From JBBTSQ01 sp038078755 (GTDB taxonomy: Bacteria > Patescibacteriota > Minisyncoccia > Phycocordibacterales > JBAYGS01), in the NCBI GenBank assembly GCA_038078755.1, contig JBBTSQ010000035.1, forward strand, positions 1 to 24,832: DNA of 24,832 nt, in the 5' to 3' direction. The first letter of the stretch is position 1; each line of letters opens with the position of its first letter. Under the pieces are notes generated by a model. That model was not told the DNA's origin, made no database searches, and saw only the letters and a program-made list of their open reading frames with translations. The translations under genes and the position numbers were made by a program. Positions 16,568 to 22,424 of this stretch are shown one piece after another.

Positions 16568-16576
16568 TGGTATACT
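16568..16576 (+). promoter_or_regulatory. Extended -10 promoter for the tail-anchored small protein
   Basis: TGG-TATACT directly after the dehydrogenase stop, 31 nt before ATG 16608. A second box, TACAAT at 16599-16604, lies 3 nt before the ATG and is too close to serve it. Confidence 0.55.
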
Positions 16577-16607
16577 TCAGTTCACATGTTAAATAATCTA
16601 CAATCAT

Positions 16608-16811
16608 ATGAACGTCGAATTTAATGATTCGGGAATGAGGGGGGGATACTCCGGTGGCGGGTACAATCAAGGTTTTACCCCGCAAGGTACTGGTATGGCC
16701 GGCTGGCTCTTAAAAAAGGGGTTTGCCAAAGATCAAAAGAGTGCTGACACGATACTTTTTGGTGTGGCAATCACATTTTTTGTACTTACTCTCGTCACTA
16801 TTTTTTGGTAG
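16608..16811 (+). CDS. Small tail-anchored membrane protein, unknown
   Basis: A 67-residue protein with a Gly/Tyr/Asn-rich N-terminal part (RGGYSGGGYNQGF) and a single C-terminal transmembrane helix (about 48-66, TILFGVAITFFVLTLVTIFW). The N-terminal part should face the cytoplasm. No family is recognised. Its own promoter and the following long structured spacer mark it as a single-gene unit. Confidence 0.65.
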   Translation: MNVEFNDSGMRGGYSGGGYNQGFTPQGTGMAGWLLKKGFAKDQKSADTILFGVAITFFVLTLVTIFW

Positions 16812-17118
16812 TAGTAGCCGATAGAAAAGTGGCATTTTGCCTAAAAGGCTAAGCCGGAGGCTTAGCCTTTTAGATGGCTCTGTTGAGCCGTTTAAAAACA
16901 GGCTCATTTTTGCAAAAATGACGAAAAAGCCCCGAAAAATCGCTTGCCCCGAGGGGCGCCATTCTGGACAACTCCCCCTATCGACGAGGAGCGAGAACAC
17001 ATACTTTAAGAACATTGCGCAGGCGGGCAGCCGAGCATAGCGATTTGCCAGCAGGCAAATACGCGTGTTCTTAAAGCAGGTGTTCGAGTGAGTATCTTGC
17101 ATTTCAATTTGAAATCTG
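16812..17118. other. Gene-free stretch with at least six strong hairpins; possible structured RNA
   Basis: No convincing gene. Structures in order: CTAAAAGGCTAAGCC with its exact inverse around GGA (16841-16873); GGCTC/GAGCC (16876-16889); an 18-nt perfect palindrome (16904-16921); GCCCC/GGGGC (16946-16957); and a long inverted repeat, 16995-17014 with 17066-17085 (18 of 20 pair), which encloses ATTTGCC/GGCAAAT (17043-17060). The density of pairing is far above the neighbouring spacers. No match to the RNase P, SRP or tmRNA core motifs that I know. It could be a non-coding RNA or stacked palindromic elements. Confidence 0.5.
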
Positions 17119-17124
17119 TATACT
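17119..17124 (+). promoter_or_regulatory. -10 box for rplY
   Basis: TATACT, 8 nt before ATG 17133, without the TGn extension. It lies inside the longer open frame that begins at GTG 17088 and so argues for the ATG start. Confidence 0.6.
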
Positions 17125-17132
17125 GTACACCT

Positions 17133-17813
17133 ATGCTTACGTTACCAATCACCAAACGATCCCCAAAAGAAAAGCTCGAGGCTATCCGCAAAGCGGGTAA
17201 TATTCCGGCGGTATTTTATGGTCCAAAAGAAAAGTCTACTCCAATTACCATTAATCTGACCGATTTTAAAAAGATCTGGAAGCAAGCCGGCGAGACAGCA
17301 GTGATTGAACTCAAAGGAGACGGTATCGATGTGCAAGCGCTGATCCACGAGCTTGATATTGACCCTGTCAAAAGCACTGTTCGACACGCGGATTTTTATG
17401 CGGTAGACAAAGATCAAAAAGTGAAGATTCATGTGCCACTCGAATTTGTGGGTGTGGCTCCTGCAGTGAAAGATTTGGGAGGTATTTTGATCAAAGTGCT
17501 TCACAGTTTGGAAATCGAAGCCTTGCCAAAAGATTTGCCACAGAAAATTGCGGTGGATCTCGCGTTGCTCACCGCGCTCGATTCTCGTATTGCTGCAAAA
17601 GAAATTAAATTACCAACTGGTGTTACTTTGGTAGCAAAGCCAGAAGAAGTGGTGGCAAACATCGCGCAAGTGAAAGAAGAGGTGGTTGAAGAGGCTCCTG
17701 CGGATATTGCCAACATCGAAATTTCAGAGAAGCGTGGCAAGGAAGTGAAGGAAGGTGAGGCTCCAGCTGCGGGTGATGCAAAGGCACCTCCAGCTTCGGC
17801 GGCGAAGAAGTAA
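17133..17813 (+). CDS. rplY: 50S ribosomal protein L25 (general stress protein Ctc type)
   Basis: Binds 5S rRNA in the large ribosomal subunit. The 226 residues have the L25 domain first (KRSPKEKLEAIRKAGNIPAVFYGP...HELDIDPVKSTVRHADFYAVD) and the TL5/CTC C-terminal beta domain next (VHVPLEFVGVAPAVKDLGGILIKVLHSLEIEALP in broken form). The tail is low-complexity, Ala/Lys/Glu-rich. ATG 17133 is chosen because the conserved region begins there and the -10 box lies just before it. A terminator follows. Confidence 0.93.
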   Translation: MLTLPITKRSPKEKLEAIRKAGNIPAVFYGPKEKSTPITINLTDFKKIWKQAGETAVIELKGDGIDVQALIHELDIDPVKSTVRHADFYAVDKDQKVKIHVPLEFVGVAPAVKDLGGILIKVLHSLEIEALPKDLPQKIAVDLALLTALDSRIAAKEIKLPTGVTLVAKPEEVVANIAQVKEEVVEEAPADIANIEISEKRGKEVKEGEAPAAGDAKAPPASAAKK

Positions 17814-17832
17814 GATGAAAGTATTAAGTATG

Positions 17833-17850
17833 AAGTAAAAAGTATAAAGC
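17833..17850 (+). repeat. 18-nt repeat before a terminator
   Basis: Exact copy of 12133-12150 (AAGTAAAAAGTATAAAGC). Both copies lie between a stop codon region and the left arm of a strong hairpin. Confidence 0.85.
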
Positions 17851-17885
17851 AAAGAAAGTCGCAAAGCGAATCCGCGACTTTCTTT
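17851..17885. terminator. Terminator after rplY
   Basis: AAAGAAAGTCGC pairs exactly with GCGACTTTCTTT across an 11-nt loop. The T residues are within the right arm rather than after it. Confidence 0.7.
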
Positions 17886-17927
17886 CAGTCTATCTTACTG
17901 ACTTGTCTTCTTATCTTCTTGTCTATC

Positions 17928-17936
17928 TGCTATACT
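17928..17936 (+). promoter_or_regulatory. Extended -10 promoter for the phosphatidyltransferase
   Basis: TGC-TATACT, with 6 nt before ATG 17943. Transcription would start at or next to the A of the ATG, so the mRNA is probably leaderless. It excludes the longer frame from TTG 17919. Confidence 0.7.
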
Positions 17937-17942
17937 CTCCCC

Positions 17943-18608
17943 ATGCCCGTTCTCGAACCATCCACCCGATCTTCGGCCACTCCTCGCCGGATCAAGACGA
18001 TGTTTGACCGCGTGTTAAACTACAGCGAAGCGCGCGCTGCCTATTTTGCCAAGGTCACTCCAGTTGATCGTTTTCTCGCTAAGACCATCTTGCGGTATGT
18101 GCCGGAGCGCATTACGCCGAACCAAATTACCGTCTTTCGCTTTATCACCATTCCGTTTATTATCGGACTGTTGCTCACCGGCTATTACACGCTCGGCACT
18201 ATTGTGTTTATGTTCTCCGCTTTTTCCGATATGCTCGATGGGGCTCGGGCTCGGACGACGGGGCATATTACCACGTGGGGGACGATCTGTGATCCGCTCG
18301 CGGACAAGCTCCTCATCGGCAGTGTGGTGATTATTTTGGTGTCACAATTAATCAGTCCGTACCTCACCCTTGGTATTGTGGCAGTCGAGGCTCTTTTGAT
18401 TACCTCCTCATATTTTCGATTCAAGGGTAGGGCAGTGCCGGCAAAGACAGTGGGAAAAATCAAGATGGTGCTTCAATGTCTAGGTATTATTTTCTTGCTC
18501 TATTTTGTACTTTCCGGCGTCGCCGTGTTTTTGACCATTGCGACCTACACGCTCTACCTCGCGCTCATCTTTGCGCTTTTGTCTTTGCTCGTGTATCGTT
18601 CAGTGTAA
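17943..18608 (+). CDS. CDP-alcohol phosphatidyltransferase (PgsA-like)
   Basis: An integral membrane enzyme that transfers a phosphatidyl group from CDP-diacylglycerol to an alcohol such as glycerol 3-phosphate or inositol phosphate. The 221 residues have the full family signature D-G-x2-A-R-x8-G-x3-D-x3-D at 99-121 (DGARARTTG...GTICDPLAD). Before it is ERITPNQITVFR, typical of the family, and about five or six transmembrane helices follow. The acceptor alcohol cannot be told from sequence. It shows that the organism can at least remodel or build phospholipid head groups. Confidence 0.9.
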   Translation: MPVLEPSTRSSATPRRIKTMFDRVLNYSEARAAYFAKVTPVDRFLAKTILRYVPERITPNQITVFRFITIPFIIGLLLTGYYTLGTIVFMFSAFSDMLDGARARTTGHITTWGTICDPLADKLLIGSVVIILVSQLISPYLTLGIVAVEALLITSSYFRFKGRAVPAKTVGKIKMVLQCLGIIFLLYFVLSGVAVFLTIATYTLYLALIFALLSLLVYRSV

Positions 18609-18632
18609 TGTGTATTGATTTCTAACTATCCT

Positions 18633-19022
18633 ATGGAACAGCCAGAACAACCAAAACCAGTTTCGATTGATCCGGCAATGCGCACATTGTCTAAGCGGAT
18701 GATTTCTGCATTGGTCGCACAAGAGCAGGCGGGTGGCGAAAAGACAGGTCATTTTCAAGGTGTGGAGATGCGGGTCGAAGATTTGATTGACGAAGATTTG
18801 ATTGACGAAGATTTGGTAATGTATTTGCGGATTAAAAATTTTCCGGGACACACCTTTCCGACACGTGAAGAGTTTTTTGCCTATACGAGACCCATAAATG
18901 AATCCACTAATCAAACTCGACAAAAATTTTCCGCCTATCTTGCAAATCTCTACAGTATTCTCTCTGTGGATCGAGAATTGGCCAAACTCGATGAATTGCT
19001 TGGCGGCGAGACAGAAAAATAA
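18633..19022 (+). CDS. Unknown soluble acidic protein
   Basis: A 129-residue protein from ATG 18633, 24 nt after the phosphatidyltransferase stop. No domain is recognised. A 15-nt tandem duplication (about 18781-18810) gives the repeated acidic peptide DLIDEDLIDEDL. The rest is mostly helical. The short spacing suggests it is co-transcribed with the membrane enzyme upstream. Confidence 0.65.
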   Translation: MEQPEQPKPVSIDPAMRTLSKRMISALVAQEQAGGEKTGHFQGVEMRVEDLIDEDLIDEDLVMYLRIKNFPGHTFPTREEFFAYTRPINESTNQTRQKFSAYLANLYSILSVDRELAKLDELLGGETEK

Positions 19023-19063
19023 TTTTGTGTGATGCGGTGAGTATGCTAGGCTGATATCGCGTT

Positions 19064-19341
19064 GGAGGGTTCGCATAGTGTTCGATTCTGTTTAAGAATC
19101 GAAAGACGGAGGCAGACGTGCCGAATCGGGGTCGCGAGATTTTTCAGTAGAAAAATACTTGTGACCTAGTGCGTAAGATATTCCTGTACGAGGCGGAGAT
19201 GTCGCATAGTGGCCTAGTGCGCTCGCTTGGAAAGCGGGTAGGGGTAATACCCTCGCGAGTTCGAATCTCGCCGTCTCCGCCTCGTACAGGATTAAGCATG
19301 TGTGGGTAATACCACCAGGAGTTCGAATCTCCTACCCTCCG
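19064..19341 (+). ncRNA. Split serine-type tRNA frame enclosing another tRNA
   Basis: Outer 5' part: acceptor GGAGGGT (19064-19070), TC, then GCATAGTG of a D arm (19073-19080). Outer 3' part: variable arm GTGG/CCAC around GTAATA (19302-19315), T arm AGGAG-TTCGAAT-CTCCT (19317-19333), acceptor ACCCTCC (19334-19340) and discriminator G19341. The two acceptor strands pair perfectly. The second half of the D arm, CCTAGTGCG, is found at 19165-19173 after an insert with hairpins at 19081-19103 and 19131-19165. The anticodon arm is then replaced by the inner tRNA on its extended stem. The sequence is clearly paralogous to the inner tRNA-Ser. CCA is not encoded. Whether it is spliced, processed or dead cannot be decided here. 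Confidence 0.7.
19195..19279 (+). tRNA. tRNA-Ser(GGA)
   Basis: Complete type II tRNA. Acceptor GGAGATG with CGTCTCC (one G-U), D arm GCA...TGC with GG in the loop, anticodon arm CTCGC-TTGGAAA-GCGGG (anticodon GGA), long variable arm AGGG-GTAATA-CCCT, T arm GCGAG-TTCGAAT-CTCGC and discriminator G. CCA is not encoded. The acceptor helix continues outward for 13 bp (19182-19194 with 19279-19291), so G73 also has a partner at position -1. Confidence 0.95.
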
Positions 19342-19386
19342 CCCAGATTACCAAGTTTGAACCGAAGCAAAATAAGGGTTTTCTAA

Positions 19387-19421
19387 GACAAAAACTGGGG
19401 ATATTATCCCCAGTTTTTGTC
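19387..19421. terminator. Strong bidirectional terminator after the tRNA locus
   Basis: Two perfect 17-nt inverted arms with a single central base. The stem core is ACTGGGGATA with TATCCCCAGT, with an A-run on the left and T-run on the right, so it can work in both directions. Confidence 0.88.
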
Positions 19422-19440
19422 TGTACAGATTTTATACATT

Positions 19441-19449
19441 TGATATAAT
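19441..19449 (+). promoter_or_regulatory. Extended -10 promoter for the XRE cassette
   Basis: TGA-TATAAT, a consensus extended -10, 22 nt before ATG 19472. No Shine-Dalgarno sequence is visible in the short leader. Confidence 0.7.
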
Positions 19450-19471
19450 TATACGAGTAAAACTATCTCAT

Positions 19472-19699
19472 ATGAAAAAACAGAAAGTAAAAAGCCGGGC
19501 AATTTCAAAAATTGCAGAAAATATCAAAAAGCTTAAGAACGAGCATGGATTAAAACAAGGTAGTCTTGCGAACAAGGCTACTCTTGCTTACCACACTGTT
19601 GCTAAGATTGAAGCTGGATCGACATTTGATCCCCGTCTCAGTACCCTTCAAAAAATTGCAGATGCCTTTGAGATAACAATAGATAAATTGGTAAAATAA
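19472..19699 (+). CDS. XRE-family helix-turn-helix regulator
   Basis: A 75-residue protein that is almost only a Cro/C1-type helix-turn-helix domain: IAENIKKLKNEHGLKQGSLANKATLAYHTVAKIEAGSTFDPRLSTLQKIADAFEI in broken form (residues about 14-70), with the typical I.KIE.G and L..IA.AF spacing. It probably controls its own promoter and the three genes after it, which start 4 nt downstream. The whole cassette is AT-rich and lies just after the tRNA locus. Confidence 0.88.
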   Translation: MKKQKVKSRAISKIAENIKKLKNEHGLKQGSLANKATLAYHTVAKIEAGSTFDPRLSTLQKIADAFEITIDKLVK

Positions 19700-19703
19700 A
19701 TTT

Positions 19704-20000
19704 ATGTTCAATTTCTTTAAGAAGAGCAGTGCAAAAAGGCACGTAAAAGTCCTCACGAAAGGACCGTGGTCTGGCGTGAAAGAAGAACAATGGGAGTTAG
19801 ACGAAGAAACCATCAAGAAATTTGGAGACGAGGAAGATACTGTGAGAGTAATATGTGTTTATGAAAAGGGCGAACCGTCTTACAACTTTGTCGCTAAGAG
19901 AATGTGGGAAAAGTGGGACGAGATGGGAAAAATTACTACTAACCCTAATCTTTCGCCGGAACAGCGAGTGGCGGCTGTCAAAAAATTGCTAGAGGAATAA
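19704..20000 (+). CDS. Small charged cytoplasmic protein, unknown
   Basis: A 98-residue protein rich in Lys and Glu with no membrane segment (MFNFFKKSSAKRHVKVLTKG at the start, then EEQWELDEETIKKFGDEED). It lies 4 nt after the XRE regulator and 4 nt before the next gene. No family is recognised. As a small protein directly after a regulator it might be the partner of an antitoxin-like XRE protein, but there is no motif to support that. Confidence 0.65.
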   Translation: MFNFFKKSSAKRHVKVLTKGPWSGVKEEQWELDEETIKKFGDEEDTVRVICVYEKGEPSYNFVAKRMWEKWDEMGKITTNPNLSPEQRVAAVKKLLEE

Positions 20001-20004
20001 AATT

Positions 20005-20373
20005 ATGAGTTTGATTTTATTTATTTTGTTTTTCGCGATAACTTGGCTTGGTCTGATGCAGATTTATCGATTTTCTACTTATCATCGATATTTCAAATCT
20101 GCTTTACCAATTCTAGCCGGATACGGAGTGCTTGTTGGAGCGTTATTATTTTTCTTTAATCTGCACGAGTTTTTCTTTTGGCATGTTGGATTAAGCATTC
20201 TTTTTCTTTTCCTAAATTATCGAAAACAGCCCAAGACCCTCACGGATGCGGACAAGACACGAATTTTGGTTGAGCTGTCGTTAGAGAAAACCTTACACCA
20301 CCATCTTTTAAGTTCGATCATTTATGTCGTTTGTGTTAGCGCCACATTTCTTTTTCTTTTCAATGTTTGGTAG
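20005..20373 (+). CDS. Four-helix membrane protein, unknown
   Basis: A 122-residue integral membrane protein with hydrophobic segments at about residues 3-20, 33-50, 56-69 and 101-120, and a short charged cytoplasmic loop (RKQPKTLTDADKTRILVEL). AGAGGA upstream of the ATG is a plausible ribosome binding site. It is the third gene of the XRE cassette. No family is recognised. Confidence 0.7.
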   Translation: MSLILFILFFAITWLGLMQIYRFSTYHRYFKSALPILAGYGVLVGALLFFFNLHEFFFWHVGLSILFLFLNYRKQPKTLTDADKTRILVELSLEKTLHHHLLSSIIYVVCVSATFLFLFNVW

Positions 20374-20380
20374 CTATTTT

Positions 20381-20944
20381 ATGGAAGAATTTTTTGAAAC
20401 AATCAAATTTATTATCCCTCCTCTTGCTACTTTGTTGGCGGGATATATTGGTGTCCGGTATGGTCTAAAACAAATTAAGATTGGGAAACGATTAGATTTT
20501 ATTGAGAAACAACTTAGAGAGTTTTATTCGCCGCTTCTTGGTAGGCGCAAATACATACGAGCAAAGAGTGAATTCCGACTAAAAGTAGAAACAATTTCGG
20601 GTAGACAGTGGAAAGAAAACGCGGCAAAAGGAGTTACACAATCAGTTGAATCTGTAGATAAGGAAATTGAGTACAATAACAAGCAACTCAACGAAGATTT
20701 TTTGCCTTTGTATCGTGAGATGCTAACCATTTTTCGAGATAATTATTGGTTGGCAGAACCGGAGACGAGGCAATTTTATAATGAGCTTGTTGAGTATGTG
20801 GAGGGGTGGAATCGTTGGAAAGCGGAAGGAGTGACTGCGGAAACAATGCAAGAAATAGGACACTCGGAGGAGAAACTCAAACCGCTATATGACGAGTTAG
20901 AAAAGAGAACTGATATTTTGCGTTCTGAACTTTCGCAAAAGTAG
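20381..20944 (+). CDS. Membrane-anchored coiled-coil protein, unknown
   Basis: A 187-residue protein from ATG 20381, 7 nt after the preceding stop. One N-terminal transmembrane helix (about 8-27, TIKFIIPPLATLLAGYIGVRYG) is followed by a long cytoplasmic, helical, charged domain (DFIEKQLREFYSPLLGRRKYIRAKSEFR, later LREMLTIFRDNYWLAEPETRQFYNELVEYVEGW; each read as broken segments). The domain has the look of small membrane sensors found in accessory cassettes, but I do not recognise the family. Last gene of the cassette. Confidence 0.7.
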   Translation: MEEFFETIKFIIPPLATLLAGYIGVRYGLKQIKIGKRLDFIEKQLREFYSPLLGRRKYIRAKSEFRLKVETISGRQWKENAAKGVTQSVESVDKEIEYNNKQLNEDFLPLYREMLTIFRDNYWLAEPETRQFYNELVEYVEGWNRWKAEGVTAETMQEIGHSEEKLKPLYDELEKRTDILRSELSQK

Positions 20945-21303
20945 CAATAAGAATAAGAGGGAGCCAGCCCCGTCGTTTTATAATTTTCTTCCAAAACGAC
21001 GGGGCTGATGTGCCGCGCAATGGGCGGGTTGGGGCAAGGCACATAAAGATGCCTGCGCCCTAGCGCAGACCGCATTGTATTGCCCCTCGGGTCGCCTAAG
21101 GAAATTTTTTGGTTTGCACGCGCGAGTCCGCGAGCGCGGTCGAGGCGCGCATCATTGGTCGTCAGGGTTCAATTCAAAATACATTCGAACTTTGTACAAT
21201 ACACACCGCAACCGGCCAAAAAAGAACGAAGGTCTTTTTGTTTACCGTTGAAAATGTCACAACAGAGCCGTTTTAAAAAGTCACTTTTTTGAAGAAAATG
21301 GCA
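20945..21303. other. Gene-free GC-rich stretch with hairpins and a possible pseudoknot
   Basis: No credible gene; a frame at 21080-21292 has no ribosome binding site. A 15-bp stem closes CAGCCCCGTCGTTTT (20965-20979) with 20993-21007. CAATG (21018-21022) can pair with CATTG (21073-21077) while GGGGCAA (21031-21037) pairs with TTGCCCC (21080-21086), an interleaved pattern. Between these lie the hairpins GGCA/TGCC (21038-21053) and TGCGC/GCGCA (21054-21067). A GC-rich double stem follows at 21120-21150. It might be a structured RNA; the strand is unknown. Confidence 0.45.
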
Positions 21304-21305
21304 AG

Positions 21306-21356
21306 AAAAAAGCCCGGCACCAGAGCAAAGCTCGGTGCTGGGCGGTGTGTTTTTTT
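21306..21356 (-). terminator. Terminator of the desaturase gene
   Basis: GCCCGGCACC (21312-21321) pairs with GGTGCTGGGC (21334-21343, one G-U), with an inner GAGC/GCTC. On the minus strand it ends in a run of T residues (21306-21311). The T-run on the plus side makes it usable in both directions. Confidence 0.85.
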
Positions 21357-21367
21357 GCCGAAGTATG

Positions 21368-22312
21368 TCACATGCTCAAGTGGGCGACTCGCGTATCCTC
21401 GAGCGTCTCGGCAAGCGCCCGATCAATCTGCTCTTTGCTCGGCACTTTGAGGTCAGAGACCAGTCCGACTTTTTCAAGCGCGCAGATGAACCACCAACTT
21501 GGGTCAAATTGCCACGGCAAGAGACCTTGCTTGGCAGACCATTGAAACCGGTGATGATTGTTGTGCCAGCCTTCGCCAAATGCAGTCAGCGCGCAGAGCA
21601 AATTGTTTCGACTCTGATCGCTGGTAGCAAATAGTCGCGCGCCCCACAAGTGACAGATCGAGTTGATGCTCCACGTGATGTGGTGCACGAGGCACACTCG
21701 CACCAAAAACCCCCACAATAATCCGAGTACCGCACCTTCCCACAAAAAGCCGGAAGTTATCCAGCCAAAAAGTGTGGGGAGCAGGGCACTCAAGACAATC
21801 CACCAGACGAAGTTGCGATCGACAAATGTCGTGATGGGATCGTCTCGTAATTGTTTGATTGCGTAGCGTTCGTCCGGAGGTCTTACGGTAAATATCCAGC
21901 CGGTATGTGAAAACCACAATCCTCGGAGACTATTTACAAATCCCTTTCCGTAGCGATACGGAGAGTGATCGTCTTCAGGACTATCGCTGTGGAGGTGGTG
22001 TTTGCGATGCCGGTCGCACCACTCAAAAAGACCGCCATTTAGGGCGATTGATCCCGCGATACCGAGCATCAGACGAACAACGGGGTGTGCTTTGAATGAG
22101 GCGTGGGTAAACAATCGATGAAAACCCACCGTGATTCCCATACCGCTAATGATATAGAAGACAATGAGGTTTACCATCTCTGCCGGAGTGATGCCCCAGC
22201 CCCACAATCTGATCATCGCAATGATGACCCCGATCAGTGGGAGAAAAATTGCGGTCGCGATAACTATTTTTTCACCAAGAGAATCATTGTTTGCGTGCGT
22301 GTGTGTATTCAT
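21368..22312 (-). CDS. Membrane fatty-acid desaturase (acyl-CoA delta-9 type)
   Basis: A 314-residue integral membrane di-iron enzyme that puts a double bond into fatty acyl chains. All three His boxes are visible: HRLFTH (65-70), HRKHH (102-106) and HNNHH (250-254), with the extra conserved HHITWSINS (from 210). About four transmembrane helices are present (19-38, 45-62, 82-94 and 170-205). It has a full promoter and the ribosome binding site AAAGGA (complement of 22318-22323) before the ATG. In an organism of a group that mostly lacks fatty acid synthesis it probably acts on acyl chains taken from elsewhere, and it needs oxygen and an electron donor not seen here. Confidence 0.92.
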   Translation of the reverse strand: MNTHTHANNDSLGEKIVIATAIFLPLIGVIIAMIRLWGWGITPAEMVNLIVFYIISGMGITVGFHRLFTHASFKAHPVVRLMLGIAGSIALNGGLFEWCDRHRKHHLHSDSPEDDHSPYRYGKGFVNSLRGLWFSHTGWIFTVRPPDERYAIKQLRDDPITTFVDRNFVWWIVLSALLPTLFGWITSGFLWEGAVLGLLWGFLVRVCLVHHITWSINSICHLWGARLFATSDQSRNNLLCALTAFGEGWHNNHHRFQWSAKQGLLPWQFDPSWWFICALEKVGLVSDLKVPSKEQIDRALAETLEDTRVAHLSM

Positions 22313-22346
22313 GAAATTCCTTTCTCAATGAACGGTTCTGGATGAA

Positions 22347-22355
22347 ATTATATCA
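22347..22355 (-). promoter_or_regulatory. Extended -10 promoter for the desaturase
   Basis: On the minus strand TGA-TATAAT, 34 nt before the ATG. It leaves a normal leader of about 27 nt that carries a Shine-Dalgarno sequence. Confidence 0.75.
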
Positions 22356-22412
22356 AATTCTCCGACGGTATGCGATTAACGATTTTGAGTTGTGCGGTTT
22401 TTAATTTTCCGT

Positions 22413-22418
22413 TACACT
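22413..22418 (+). promoter_or_regulatory. -10 box for the thioredoxin-like gene
   Basis: TACACT with 6 nt before ATG 22425, without a TGn extension. If used, the mRNA would be leaderless. Confidence 0.5.
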
Positions 22419-22424
22419 ATCGTG

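Noticed and set aside
16599..16604. TACAAT as promoter for the gene at 16608
   Set aside because: Only 3 nt separate it from the ATG, so transcription would begin inside the gene. The TGG-TATACT upstream is the better candidate.
16837..17040. A 67-codon open frame across the hairpin region
   Set aside because: It runs through several perfect palindromes, has no ribosome binding site, and the peptide has no domain-like pattern.
19081..19300. Group I intron in the outer tRNA
   Set aside because: I looked for the conserved core elements (the GCAGAGACT-type R motif and an S motif that pairs with it) and found only a weak AAGATAT match at 19175-19181. No P7 pairing could be built.
19064..19341. 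tmRNA (ssrA)
   Set aside because: The ends have serine-type acceptor, long variable arm and discriminator G, not the alanine-type G-U pair. No tag reading frame like that of tmRNA is seen.
21080..21292. A 70-codon open frame after the XRE cassette
   Set aside because: There is no ribosome binding site, and the peptide is rich in Arg and Ser as expected from a GC-rich structured stretch.
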